Positions 24,772 through 32,257 of a stretch of DNA of 53,501 nucleotides are shown one piece after another. A program made the translations under genes and the position numbers. The first letter of the stretch is position 1; each line of letters opens with the position of its first letter. The notes beneath the pieces are model-generated. The model was not told where the DNA came from, did no database searches, and worked only from the letters and a program-made list of their open reading frames with translations. This stretch comes from an uncultured bacterium (GTDB lineage: Bacteria; Verrucomicrobiota; Kiritimatiellia; CAIKKV01; CAITUY01), in contig CAITUY010000197.1 in the NCBI GenBank assembly GCA_903895695.1, positions 1 through 53,501 of the forward strand, given 5' to 3'.

Positions 24772-25158
24772 CTACCACTCGACATCAACGGGATACTTGC
24801 GGATGGTCTCATCATGAGAGACCAAACGCAGTTTCTCGATTCTTGCCTGAGCAACGATCATCCGGTCGAATGGGTCTTTGTGGAGGGAAGGCAGACTGTC
24901 CAGAGCGTAGGTGTAAGCCGGGTGAATACTTAACAGCACAAGTCCGTTCGCTTCCTGCTGCGCTGCCACAATGTCCGACAAGGGCGTTGACAACTTGAGT
25001 TTCCCGAGTTGTGACTTGATCTGTATCTCCCAAAGACTGGCAACGCTCAAGTGGATCTGGTTCTTGGCATCCTGACAGAGTGCCAATGCGCGCGGGGAAA
25101 GTCTCTCCGGCTCGCTGTCCCACCAGATGAAGGCATGAGTGTCGAGAAGAAGTTTCAC
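24772..25158 (-). CDS. PIN-domain toxin, VapC type
   Basis: A 128-residue PIN nuclease with the full acidic set: Asp6 (LLLDTHAFIWW), Glu44 (SLWEIQIK), Asp98 (HKDPFDRMIVAQA) and Asp116 (LVSHD). The DTHAFIWW and DPFDRMIVAQA signatures mark the common VapC subfamily paired with Phd/YefM antitoxins. Its ATG overlaps the antitoxin stop by 4 bases. Intact by all visible criteria. Confidence 0.93.
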   Translation of the reverse strand: MKLLLDTHAFIWWDSEPERLSPRALALCQDAKNQIHLSVASLWEIQIKSQLGKLKLSTPLSDIVAAQQEANGLVLLSIHPAYTYALDSLPSLHKDPFDRMIVAQARIEKLRLVSHDETIRKYPVDVEW

Positions 25159-25379
25159 TTACCCTCCGACCAGAACTCGTCAGAAAGCGGGGCGTCAAAG
25201 TCGTCGCTGGTCCAGATAGCGCCCGAGTGCAGGCCGGAAACGCGTGCACCCGCAGGAAAAAGATGCGCAATGGGCTTCTGGTCCTCGCTCAGGATAACGT
25301 GAATTCCCGAGATGACACGGTGCACAAGCTCCTTAAAGTGCGCCTGCGCCTCGTTCAAGTCGATGGTTTCCGTCTGCAT
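25155..25379 (-). CDS. Phd/YefM-family antitoxin
   Basis: A 74-residue antitoxin. The N-terminal IDLNEAQAHFKELVHRVISG matches the Phd/YefM DNA-binding dimer, and the acidic C-terminus (SDDFDAPLSDEFW) matches the toxin-neutralising tail that normally plugs a VapC active site. Start at the ATG at 25379 with GGGAG at 7-base spacing; an upstream GTG-type extension to 25448 has no conserved sequence. It overlaps the PIN toxin gene by 4 bases. Confidence 0.9.
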   Translation of the reverse strand: MQTETIDLNEAQAHFKELVHRVISGIHVILSEDQKPIAHLFPAGARVSGLHSGAIWTSDDFDAPLSDEFWSEGK

Positions 25380-25496
25380 GTTCTGCTCCCGCTGATGACT
25401 GGGGCATAGTGCCACCGAAGAACCCCCATGTAAAGCGCGGGTCTCCACGCGGCAGGGCTAGTGACGCGGATGTCGTGGCGAAATCGTGTTGGCAAT

Positions 25497-25991
25497 TCAT
25501 TTCTGTCCGTTGTGGTACATCACAAGTTCAGCAGCCCGTTTGTCTGTAACTGCATAACCGACAACTTGTTCAACTTGCGCCCGCGTGGCTGCAAACCGAT
25601 CATCCTTCGCCAGGTCAAGGCACTTCAAATACTCCGGGTATGCGGCGGGAGCCTCCAATCTATACTGGTAGGGAGGCTGCCGATGCAGGTATCTGTAGAC
25701 GCGACTGTCCCAGATAGCGTGCCTCTCCGGGTCGATGAAGTGCAGAACCTTCGATGCACCGACAACACTGCCGTTGATCGCCAACGCGACCACCTTGATC
25801 TTCCTCTCAGTGACCGGGTGGCCCGCCCTAACCTCGTTAGCAATGGCCACAACCGCTGACAGTTCTCCGCGCAAACCCAGAATCGTCGGCATCCAGCCGT
25901 ACGTAAAATATGCACCGATTACGACATCATGCTCCGAGAGTGTCTTCCGCTGCCGGAAGTACAAAAGGAACTCCTTGTATGAGCGGTGCAT
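25497..25991 (-). CDS. Uncharacterised 164-residue protein
   Basis: Not confidently recognised. It is mostly helical, with a conserved-looking core SKVLHFIDPERHAIWDSRVY preceded by VVALAINGSVVGASK. That core recalls small proteins related to the HhH-GPD DNA glycosylase fold, but I cannot confirm the family or a catalytic residue. The local base composition is lower in GC than neighbouring housekeeping genes, a sign of transfer. It lies between the Phd/PIN pair and another unknown gene on the same strand (144-base gap). Confidence 0.65.
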   Translation of the reverse strand: MHRSYKEFLLYFRQRKTLSEHDVVIGAYFTYGWMPTILGLRGELSAVVAIANEVRAGHPVTERKIKVVALAINGSVVGASKVLHFIDPERHAIWDSRVYRYLHRQPPYQYRLEAPAAYPEYLKCLDLAKDDRFAATRAQVEQVVGYAVTDKRAAELVMYHNGQK

Positions 25992-26135
25992 CGCATCTCG
26001 TTCATCTCTGCGATTCTAGGGGCGTCAGCGAAGAACCTATCGCGCAATGCTTTCATCTTATGCTCTCTGCCGACGCCCCAAAATTCTGGGGCGGCGAACC
26101 CGTTTCGAACACTTGGGGCGTTCGACTTTCAATTC

Positions 26136-26606
26136 CTACTTGTTTCGGTATGGTGCCCAATCCAGGTGATGAAGTTGTTCGTTTGCGAGACACCTGTATT
26201 GGCTCACATGTGATGCCGCCATAGGTATCCCCGTTGACAGACGCAAGGAATCCAATCGCCCAAAGTAGACCGAGTAGGTCTGGTCGGTAATGGAGATGGC
26301 CATCCAAGCAGGCACTGCCCCGTACTTTGATGCTACACGTTGGGCATTCGCAGCGCATCCGCTTCCCAGGTTGTACCGTGCGTTCAACTTCCCATTGCGC
26401 TGATAGCGATTCCGAGCCTTTACGCTGATCACATATTTCCGACTGTCTTCTTCGGCGTAAATGTCAGCGAATGCGTGATTGAAGCAGTAATCGTTCAAGA
26501 ATCGGATGTTGTGGAACTTGTTGAACACCAATGCCCTGATCGCCAACAACTCACCCAAGGAACCAAGGGCTATCGATCTCTGCGCCGAGTGCCTATTTCG
26601 CTGCAT
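26136..26606 (-). CDS. Uncharacterised protein, possible PD-(D/E)XK-like nuclease
   Basis: A 156-residue protein. GSLGELLAIRAL (Glu19), FADIY (Asp48) and YVISVKARNRY (Lys63) follow the order Glu...Asp...x-x-K of PD-(D/E)XK nucleases of the Hjc/YraN type, but the expected Glu or Gln two residues before the Lys is Ser61, so activity is doubtful. GC content is lower than in flanking genes. It is upstream of the other unknown gene (25497-25991) and may be co-transcribed with it. A DNA repair or defence role is conjecture. Confidence 0.6.
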   Translation of the reverse strand: MQRNRHSAQRSIALGSLGELLAIRALVFNKFHNIRFLNDYCFNHAFADIYAEEDSRKYVISVKARNRYQRNGKLNARYNLGSGCAANAQRVASKYGAVPAWMAISITDQTYSVYFGRLDSLRLSTGIPMAASHVSQYRCLANEQLHHLDWAPYRNK

Positions 26607-26679
26607 CTACGTCACCTTCCTGTCACGAGGGTCCAAGTTGCTGGCGGCAATCTTCTGGTCGTTGTTGAATCTCCCTCTT

Positions 26680-27831
26680 CTATGGCCTTCCAACCGACCT
26701 ACAAACCCGCCCGCATGCCTGTACGAGGCGACCGATGGCTTCGGCCGTGTCGGCCAGGGCCGGACGGCCTGATGCGATGGCTTCATCCAGCGTGGCGGGC
26801 CGCTGCAGGACCGACAGCGCGGCGGTCAGGCCGGCGTCGTACAGCGCGGCGATTCCCGTGCCAATCGAGCCGGACAGGCACACGCACGGCACGGCCTGCT
26901 CACGACAGCACCGCGCCACGGCCGACGGCAATTTGCCCGCGGCCGTCTGCGCGTCGGTCCGACCTTCGCCGGTCAGGCACAACGCCGCACCGCGCAAGTG
27001 TTGACGGAGGCCGGCCAGTTCGATCGCCAGTTCGGCGCCGGAGCGGAACTGCGCGCCAAGGAAGGCTTGCAGCGCGAACCCCAGGCCGCCGGCGGCGCCG
27101 GACCCAGGCAATGCCGCAAAGTCGCGTCCCAGCGCACCGGCGCACACACCCGCGAAGTGGCGTAGTCCCGCATCAAGCCGTTGCACGTCGGCAGGCGTCG
27201 CCCCTTTTTGCGGCGCATAGACAACGGCTGCTCCCGTGGGTCCATAGAGTGGGTTCGCCACGTCGCAAGCGGCCGTGATGGCGACCCGCAGTGGGACGAC
27301 TGGCGGTATCACGCGGGCCACGCGCTCCAAGGCATCACCGCACGGCTCAACTGGTTTGCCAGCTTCATCGATGAACTGCCAGCCCAGTGCGCTCAGCAAG
27401 CCGATGCCGGCATCATTCGTGGCGCTGCCGCCGAGCCCGATCACGATCTCGCGGGCACCGGCATCGACGGCGTGCCGGATCAGCTCACCGATTCCGACTG
27501 TCAGGGCACGGCCCGGGTTGCGTTGATGCTCAGGCACCAGATGCAGGCCGCACGCCTGGGCGGCCTCGATCACGGCCCGCTGTCCGTCGTCCAGGAACAC
27601 AACTTCGGCGTCGACGGTCTCGCCCAGCGGACCGGTGACGCGGTGTCCCCGCACCACGCCCCCCGCCGCTCGCGCCACGGTATCGGCAAAACCCTCGCCG
27701 CCGTCCGAAAGCGGGCAGTGGATCAACTCCGGCGCAGGATGCAGTCGTGCCAGACCCTCGGCCGCCGCCTCGCACGCCTCCACGGCCGTGAGCGAGCCCT
27801 TCCAGGAATCGAATGCCAGGACGACCTTCAT
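26680..27831 (-). CDS. Glycerate kinase (GlxK/GarK family)
   Basis: Phosphorylates D-glycerate, in this family usually to 2-phosphoglycerate. The 383-residue product has the family start MKVVLAFDSWKGSLTA, LSDGGEGFADTVA, and the nucleotide-binding GLGGSATNDAGIGLLSALGW, all well conserved; LTGEGRTDAQT lies in the second half. Start ATG at 27831; an in-frame ATG four codons upstream is possible. It stands alone between the low-GC patch and repeat B1. No glyoxylate or tartronate genes are near. Confidence 0.93.
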   Translation of the reverse strand: MKVVLAFDSWKGSLTAVEACEAAAEGLARLHPAPELIHCPLSDGGEGFADTVARAAGGVVRGHRVTGPLGETVDAEVVFLDDGQRAVIEAAQACGLHLVPEHQRNPGRALTVGIGELIRHAVDAGAREIVIGLGGSATNDAGIGLLSALGWQFIDEAGKPVEPCGDALERVARVIPPVVPLRVAITAACDVANPLYGPTGAAVVYAPQKGATPADVQRLDAGLRHFAGVCAGALGRDFAALPGSGAAGGLGFALQAFLGAQFRSGAELAIELAGLRQHLRGAALCLTGEGRTDAQTAAGKLPSAVARCCREQAVPCVCLSGSIGTGIAALYDAGLTAALSVLQRPATLDEAIASGRPALADTAEAIGRLVQACGRVCRSVGRP

Positions 27832-27933
27832 GGCCCAAAGCATACAGCCGGCCGCGCCGTCGGGCGAGGAAGGAGTGGGGTGAGGGTGAAGGGTTCAGGA
27901 GTGCGGCGCAACACATCGGCTGTGTGCATATCG

Positions 27934-28011
27934 GGTAGGGCGACGGCGTCCTCGCCGCGCCGTAACTGTCACGCGTCTGTCGAGGCGGGGCGAGGACGCC
28001 CTCGCCCTACC
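27934..28011. repeat. Repeat family B, copy B1
   Basis: Left arm GGTAGGGCGACGGCGTCCTC and on, right arm ending GCCCTACC. About 23 bases of each arm pair with one mismatch, around a 30-base centre. It lies between the divergent glycerate kinase and crcB genes. Related copies are at 28540-28627, 41542-41629 and 44473-44578. Confidence 0.8.
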
Positions 28012-28053
28012 TTGGACTGCGGCCTGAACCCTGAAATCTGAACACCGAACACT

Positions 28054-28073
28054 AACGCCGGCTTGCCGGCGTT
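28054..28073. repeat. Hairpin AACGCCGGC-TT-GCCGGCGTT before crcB
   Basis: A perfect 9-bp palindrome about 35 bases upstream of the crcB start. It lacks a U-run. I searched the leader for a fluoride riboswitch (crcB motif) and did not see its conserved core. Confidence 0.5.
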
Positions 28074-28106
28074 GCATTCCGCGCGGCAACCTGCTACCCA
28101 TCTGCC

Positions 28107-28499
28107 ATGCTGAACAGCTTGATTCCATGGGTGTGCGTGGGTATCGGCGGCCTGATCGGCAGTCTGTGCCGGTACGGCGTGACTCTGCTCGCCCGCGACT
28201 GGTCGATCTCGATCCCCTACGGAACCCTGCTGTCCAATGTGGCCGGGTGCCTCGTTATTGGCGGCGTCATGGAACTGGCGGCGGCAACCGAAGTGCTCTC
28301 GCCCTCCGCCCGCCTGTTTCTGACCACGGGGTTCTGCGGCGGCTTCACGACGCTCTCGTCGTTGATCTACGAATTGATGCAGATGGTTCGCAATGAAGAA
28401 TGGGCGTACGCGAGCCTGTACTTCGGGCTCACCCTGGTGGGATCGGTCATCGCGTTCGGGGTCGGCGCGCTGGCCGTAAAGACGCTGACCCGATTGTGA
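28107..28499 (+). CDS. crcB: CrcB/Fluc family fluoride channel
   Basis: A 130-residue membrane protein with four predicted helices. Family motifs: GGLIGSLCRYG, GTLLSNVAGCLVIG (with the conserved Asn44) and LTTGFCGGFTTLSSL. Members are dimeric channels that expel fluoride. The usual TTFSTF segment reads TTLSSL, so both aromatic residues of what I recall as the phenylalanine box (here Leu83 and Leu86) are replaced. The DUF190 gene, a frequent crcB neighbour, follows 178 bases on, with repeat B2 in between. No fluoride riboswitch was found. Confidence 0.9.
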   Translation: MLNSLIPWVCVGIGGLIGSLCRYGVTLLARDWSISIPYGTLLSNVAGCLVIGGVMELAAATEVLSPSARLFLTTGFCGGFTTLSSLIYELMQMVRNEEWAYASLYFGLTLVGSVIAFGVGALAVKTLTRL

Positions 28500-28539
28500 G
28501 GTGCCCACTCAGGGCGGGGCGCCTCTACGAAACGTTCCG

Positions 28540-28627
28540 GGTAGGGCGACGGCGTCCTCGCCGCGCCGTGACTGGAGAGTGTATATCGCATCACAGACAC
28601 GGCGGGGCCGGAGGCCCACGCCCTACC
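28540..28627. repeat. Repeat family B, copy B2
   Basis: GGTAGGGCGACGGCGTCCTC and on, closing with GGCCGGAGGCCCACGCCCTA. It separates crcB from the DUF190 gene, two genes that commonly sit together. An open frame that starts upstream reads through it into the DUF190 gene but lacks coding character. Confidence 0.8.
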
Positions 28628-28677
28628 AATTGAGTTGTGACCGATTACCCGCGTTGGGCGGTGGAAGGAGCATTACC

Positions 28678-29040
28678 ATGGAACTGACAGGCCAAGCCAA
28701 ACTGCTACGCATCTTCATCGGCGAATCGGACAAGTGCGGCCATCGGCCGCTCTATGAGCTCATCGTAAAGGAGGCCCGCCTCGCCGGCCTGGCCGGCGCC
28801 ACGGCGTGGCGCGGCGTGCTTTCCTTCGGCGCGACCAGCCGCATCCGGTCGGCCAAGATCCTGGACCTGTCCGCGGACCTGCCCATGATCATCGAGATCG
28901 TGGATGAGGAATCCCGCATCGACGCGTTTCTGCCGAATCTCAACGCGCTGATCGAGGAAGCGCGCTGTGGCGGACTGGTGACGATGGAAAAGGTGAATAT
29001 CGTCCGCCACCTGCACGAGGTTGTGCCCGGCAAGTCGTAG
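28678..29040 (+). CDS. DUF190 domain protein
   Basis: A 120-residue protein of the DUF190 family: KLLRIFIGESDKCGHRPLYE, then ARLAGLAGATAWRGVLSFG, with PMIIEIVDEESRI in the second half. The fold resembles PII-like signalling proteins (ferredoxin-like). It often sits beside crcB and is thought to act with it, but its role is unproved. Start chosen at the ATG at 28678 because GGAAGGAG precedes it; an earlier in-frame start would translate repeat B2. Confidence 0.87.
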   Translation: MELTGQAKLLRIFIGESDKCGHRPLYELIVKEARLAGLAGATAWRGVLSFGATSRIRSAKILDLSADLPMIIEIVDEESRIDAFLPNLNALIEEARCGGLVTMEKVNIVRHLHEVVPGKS

Positions 29041-29100
29041 TTCGACCTGACCCAGTGTGTGACGCCGCCATGCCGGTGGCACTTCGTTCCATCCCAGTCG

Positions 29101-29166
29101 CTACCGGCCGGGGACGGCCGGCTCCAGATCGTGCCTGGCCCTGGAGCCGGCGGTCTCCGCCGGTAG
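29101..29166. repeat. Repeat family A, full copy A2
   Basis: CTACCGGCCGGGGACGGCCG and on to CCGCCGGTAG, with inner GGCTCCAG/CTGGAGCC arms. It lies in the intergenic stretch between convergent DUF190 and GH42 genes. Confidence 0.8.
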
Positions 29167-29189
29167 CTCCAGTTCATGCATGCTGAGCC

Positions 29190-29215
29190 CTGGAGCCGGC
29201 GGTCTCCGCCGGTAG
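29190..29215. repeat. Repeat family A, right-half copy A3
   Basis: CTGGAGCCGGCGGTCTCCGC CGGTAG, identical to the right half of A2 and only 23 bases after it. It suggests slippage or partial duplication. Confidence 0.75.
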
Positions 29216-29261
29216 CCGACGTCGCGTGAGTGCGAGCATTGGGCTGCCTCTGTACCCCGAT

Positions 29262-31235
29262 TCACCGCAACCGAATCACCGCAACCCCGAATCGGTCGAG
29301 CGCCAGCTCCTTGCCCGTCGTCTTGCCTGTCAACAGCTCGCGCTTGCCGGCCGGTACGGAAACCGCGGTGGGCGTTTCGTTGTGATTGATGAGGAACAAC
29401 AGGCGCCGGCCCCGCCCCGCGCGCACCGTCGTTTCCACGCCCTCCGGGGGCCGAAGGACCGGCCGCACGCGCGCCGTCTTGAGCACCGCCGCCACGAGCG
29501 CATCATAGAACGCCGGCTCCTTGACAACCGCCCCCACGTAAAAGCCCGCGCCTTTCCCAAAGTTGTTCCGGGTGAACGCCGCAAAACGTTTCAGATGCCA
29601 GTGCTCGTATCCGGCCAGGACCTCGGCGCCCTTGGGCGTGACCCAGTCCGCATAGTGAACGGCTGTGCCATCCCCGGCGAAACCAGTCTTGGCCTTGACA
29701 CCGAACTCCAGCCCATCCGGGATGCTTTCGTATTCCTCAATCGCGATGCCGAGTGCGTCGGATAGCAGGCCCGGCAGCGTGCGGGCGTGGCATAAGTTCG
29801 TCTCGTCCTTGACTCCCGTACGGCAGTCCGTGACGAGCACGCCGCCCTTGGCCACATAGTCGCTCAGTGCGCGCGCCACGGGGTCGGGCAGCACGTGCAG
29901 GTCGGGAGCAAACACGGCCTTGTAGGCCGACAGGTCGGCGCCGGGCTTCACCATGTCGACCGACACGCCGGCTCGCTGTAGGGCATCGTAGTAACGGTGG
30001 AGCGCGTTGTGGTAGTCGTTCTGGCCGAAGCCCGGCTGCAACCGCAAGGCCCAGATGCTGTCGTAGTCGTAGATCATGGCCACGTCGGTCTTGACCGTGG
30101 TGCCTTCGAGCAAGGGGGCGAGTTTGTGCAATTCGCGCGCCGTCTCCGCGGCCTCCCGGTAACGGCGCAGCGGCCGGCCATCATGCTGCAACAGCCCGTG
30201 CCAGTACTGCTCGCGGCCCGCCGTGCACGTCCGCCAGCGGAACCAGATCATGCCGTCGGCGCCGTGCGCCACTTGCTGATAGGCCACGCCCCGGATCTCG
30301 CCCGGCCAGGGATTGCGCCCGAACGAGCCCCAGCCGCCGGGTCCGGCGGTCTGCTCCATGATCCAGAAGTTCTTCCGTTTGAGACCCCGCGTGACATCCG
30401 CGGCCGAGGAAGACCGGTACCGCACCTCCGGCTTGCCCCACACGGGATAGTTGTCCCATGTGACGAAATCCAGGTCCTCGGCCAGGTCGTAGTAATTGAG
30501 ATCGCTGAACAGTCCCATGAAGTTGTGCGTGACGAAATGCTTCGGACAAAGATCGCGCAGGATACGGACCTGGTCGCGCTGGAAGCGAACGTTCAACGAC
30601 GAAAAGAAGCGCTGCCAGTCCAAGCCCGCACCCGGGTTATGCGAACCGCCGTCGACCGGGATGGTGACCTCGTCCCAGCGCCCGACGCGGTGTCCCCAAA
30701 AATGCGTGCCCCACGCGCGGGCCAGTTCGGCCAGCGTGCCGTACTTCTGCTTGAGCCAGCCCTGAAACTCCTCGCGGCATGACGGGCAGTAGCAGACGGG
30801 ATGGCCGAACTCGTTGTCCGTCTGCCAACCGATGACGTTTGGCGTGTCGGCGAAGTGCTCCGCCATGGCGCGGGTGATCCGCTCGGAAAGCAGCCGGTAG
30901 GCGCCGGATGAAAAGCAGTTATTCTTGCGAACGCCCCAGACCGTGCGCGTGCCGTCCTTCTGGAGTGCCAGCGTCTCCGGATACTTGCGCGCGCACCAGG
31001 CGGGCATGACAGCCGTGGGCGTGCCGAGAATGGCCGAGATGCCGTTCTTCCGCAGCACCGCCAGGGCCTCGTCCAGCCACTCGAACTCGAACCGGCCTTC
31101 CTCGGGTTCCAGGAACACCCACGCAAATTCGGCCAGCCGCACGACGTTGAATCCCGCCTGCTTCATCAACTTCGCATCGGTCGCCCACCGTTTCCGTTCC
31201 CAATGCTCCGGATAATAATCAACGCCAACGTACAT
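29262..31235 (-). CDS. Beta-galactosidase, glycoside hydrolase family 42
   Basis: Hydrolyses terminal beta-D-galactosides. The 657-residue product matches GH42 length and order: the TIM-barrel with MYVGVDYYPEHW at the start, acid/base Glu142 in WQTDNEFG, nucleophile Glu294 in WIMEQTAGPGGW, then the trimerisation domain (VFAPDLHVL, VTDCRTGVKDETN) and a small C-terminal beta domain (LLFLINHNETP). No signal peptide is evident, so it acts in the cytoplasm on imported sugars. The upstream gene encodes a YhcH-type sugar protein 11 bases away, so the two probably form an operon driven from 31720-31748. Confidence 0.94.
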   Translation of the reverse strand: MYVGVDYYPEHWERKRWATDAKLMKQAGFNVVRLAEFAWVFLEPEEGRFEFEWLDEALAVLRKNGISAILGTPTAVMPAWCARKYPETLALQKDGTRTVWGVRKNNCFSSGAYRLLSERITRAMAEHFADTPNVIGWQTDNEFGHPVCYCPSCREEFQGWLKQKYGTLAELARAWGTHFWGHRVGRWDEVTIPVDGGSHNPGAGLDWQRFFSSLNVRFQRDQVRILRDLCPKHFVTHNFMGLFSDLNYYDLAEDLDFVTWDNYPVWGKPEVRYRSSSAADVTRGLKRKNFWIMEQTAGPGGWGSFGRNPWPGEIRGVAYQQVAHGADGMIWFRWRTCTAGREQYWHGLLQHDGRPLRRYREAAETARELHKLAPLLEGTTVKTDVAMIYDYDSIWALRLQPGFGQNDYHNALHRYYDALQRAGVSVDMVKPGADLSAYKAVFAPDLHVLPDPVARALSDYVAKGGVLVTDCRTGVKDETNLCHARTLPGLLSDALGIAIEEYESIPDGLEFGVKAKTGFAGDGTAVHYADWVTPKGAEVLAGYEHWHLKRFAAFTRNNFGKGAGFYVGAVVKEPAFYDALVAAVLKTARVRPVLRPPEGVETTVRAGRGRRLLFLINHNETPTAVSVPAGKRELLTGKTTGKELALDRFGVAVIRLR

Positions 31236-31246
31236 GGTTTTGTCTC

Positions 31247-31690
31247 CTACACCGCCACCTTCACCACCACCTTGTGCACCTGGCCGTCGGTCCCCATGGG
31301 CGCGTGCGCGTCTTCGGGGAAGTAGACGGCGAAATAGCCGGCCGGAATGGTTGTCCAGGCCACCGGCGCGTCATCGTGAAACTCGAGGTCACGGGTGGAA
31401 TCGTAACCCTTGTTCATCTTGCAGGTCGGCGCAGGGCGCCACCCGATCAGGTCCTCACCGACAACGGAGTACTGGATGTCGATGTAACGGTGGTGAGTCT
31501 CCAGGGCGGCCTTGGACTGCCCCTTGCCCGGCGCCCGCACGACATTCAGGAACATTCGGTCGCCATCCACCGGCTGCTTGCCGGCCGGCAACTGCATGAT
31601 TTCATGAGTCGCCAGCCACTCGAGTCCCTTGGCCACGCCGGCGTGCACGCCCGCGTAGCGTTTCGCGTTTTCAATTCGATCAAGAATCAC
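31247..31690 (-). CDS. YhcH/YjgK/YiaL family protein
   Basis: A 147-residue cupin-like protein of the family linked to beta-galactosidase and sialic-acid operons (DUF386). Family features: the ETHHRYIDIQY segment with its His pair, and YFAVYFPEDAHAP near the C-terminus. It is thought to bind or anomerise sugars, with metal bound by the His/Glu residues. Start is the GTG at 31690, preceded by AGGAGG; the upstream in-frame ATG at 31720 lies in the promoter -10 region. The GH42 gene follows after 11 bases. Confidence 0.88.
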   Translation of the reverse strand: MILDRIENAKRYAGVHAGVAKGLEWLATHEIMQLPAGKQPVDGDRMFLNVVRAPGKGQSKAALETHHRYIDIQYSVVGEDLIGWRPAPTCKMNKGYDSTRDLEFHDDAPVAWTTIPAGYFAVYFPEDAHAPMGTDGQVHKVVVKVAV

Positions 31691-31719
31691 GGTTCCTCCT
31701 GTTACCTGGTGAGGCTCCA

Positions 31720-31748
31720 CGCATAGGCGAGGAGCGTGGCAATGTCAA
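31720..31748 (-). promoter_or_regulatory. Promoter of the YhcH-GH42 operon
   Basis: On the minus strand, TTGACA (31748-31743), 17-base spacer, TATGCG (31725-31720). It gives a leader of about 20 bases before the GTG at 31690, with AGGAGG inside it. Confidence 0.6.
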
Positions 31749-31989
31749 GCCGATGACTGGGCACGCCGATACTGCCCGCGTCAAACAACAGAGTTGACAT
31801 CGGCCCGATTATATGTGAAGTTTTTGACGATTTATTGCTGAAGAAGCAAGTCGTGCCTACGACGAGGTTGCTGACTGAACTCAAGGGCCGGCGAAGAATC
31901 CTGCGTGTCGGTTTCCTCCGGCGCACCGTCTTCCCGACCCGGTCCACCTCGCTCGCGTGCCGACATCTTCGGAACCCAGGGAGCGAGAC

Positions 31990-32235
31990 ATGGATAAGAG
32001 ACTTGGATTCGTCGGCATCATTGTGGAGGACCGGCAGGCGTCGGCCGCCAAAGTGAATGAAATTCTCACCGAATTCGGGACGATCATCGTAGCCCGGACC
32101 GGCATTCCGTATCCCTCACGCAACGTTTGCGTGATCACGCTCGTGGTCGACACCACTACGGACACTCTGGGCGCTCTGACCGGCAAACTTGGCGCGCTGG
32201 AAGGCGTGTCAGTCAAATCCGGTGTCTGCCGCTAA
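31990..32235 (+). CDS. TM1266-type iron-only hydrogenase system regulator
   Basis: An 81-residue single ACT-like domain: KRLGFVGIIVEDRQASAAKV, ILTEFGTIIVARTGIPY and NVCVITLVVDTTTDTLGAL are the family segments. The family is named for its frequent position beside [FeFe]-hydrogenase maturation genes; direct biochemical evidence is slight. It starts at the ATG at 31990 with GGGAG 7 bases before it. hydG follows after 22 bases, which supports the assignment. Confidence 0.87.
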   Translation: MDKRLGFVGIIVEDRQASAAKVNEILTEFGTIIVARTGIPYPSRNVCVITLVVDTTTDTLGALTGKLGALEGVSVKSGVCR

Positions 32236-32257
32236 AAGTTTCCCATTGAGAACCACC

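Noticed and set aside
27934..28106. Fluoride riboswitch before crcB
   Set aside because: The conserved core of the crcB motif could not be found; the palindromes present belong to repeat B1 and a simple hairpin.
28501..28677. Longer N-terminus for the DUF190 protein
   Set aside because: The upstream in-frame part is repeat B2, and a good ribosome site stands before the ATG at 28678.
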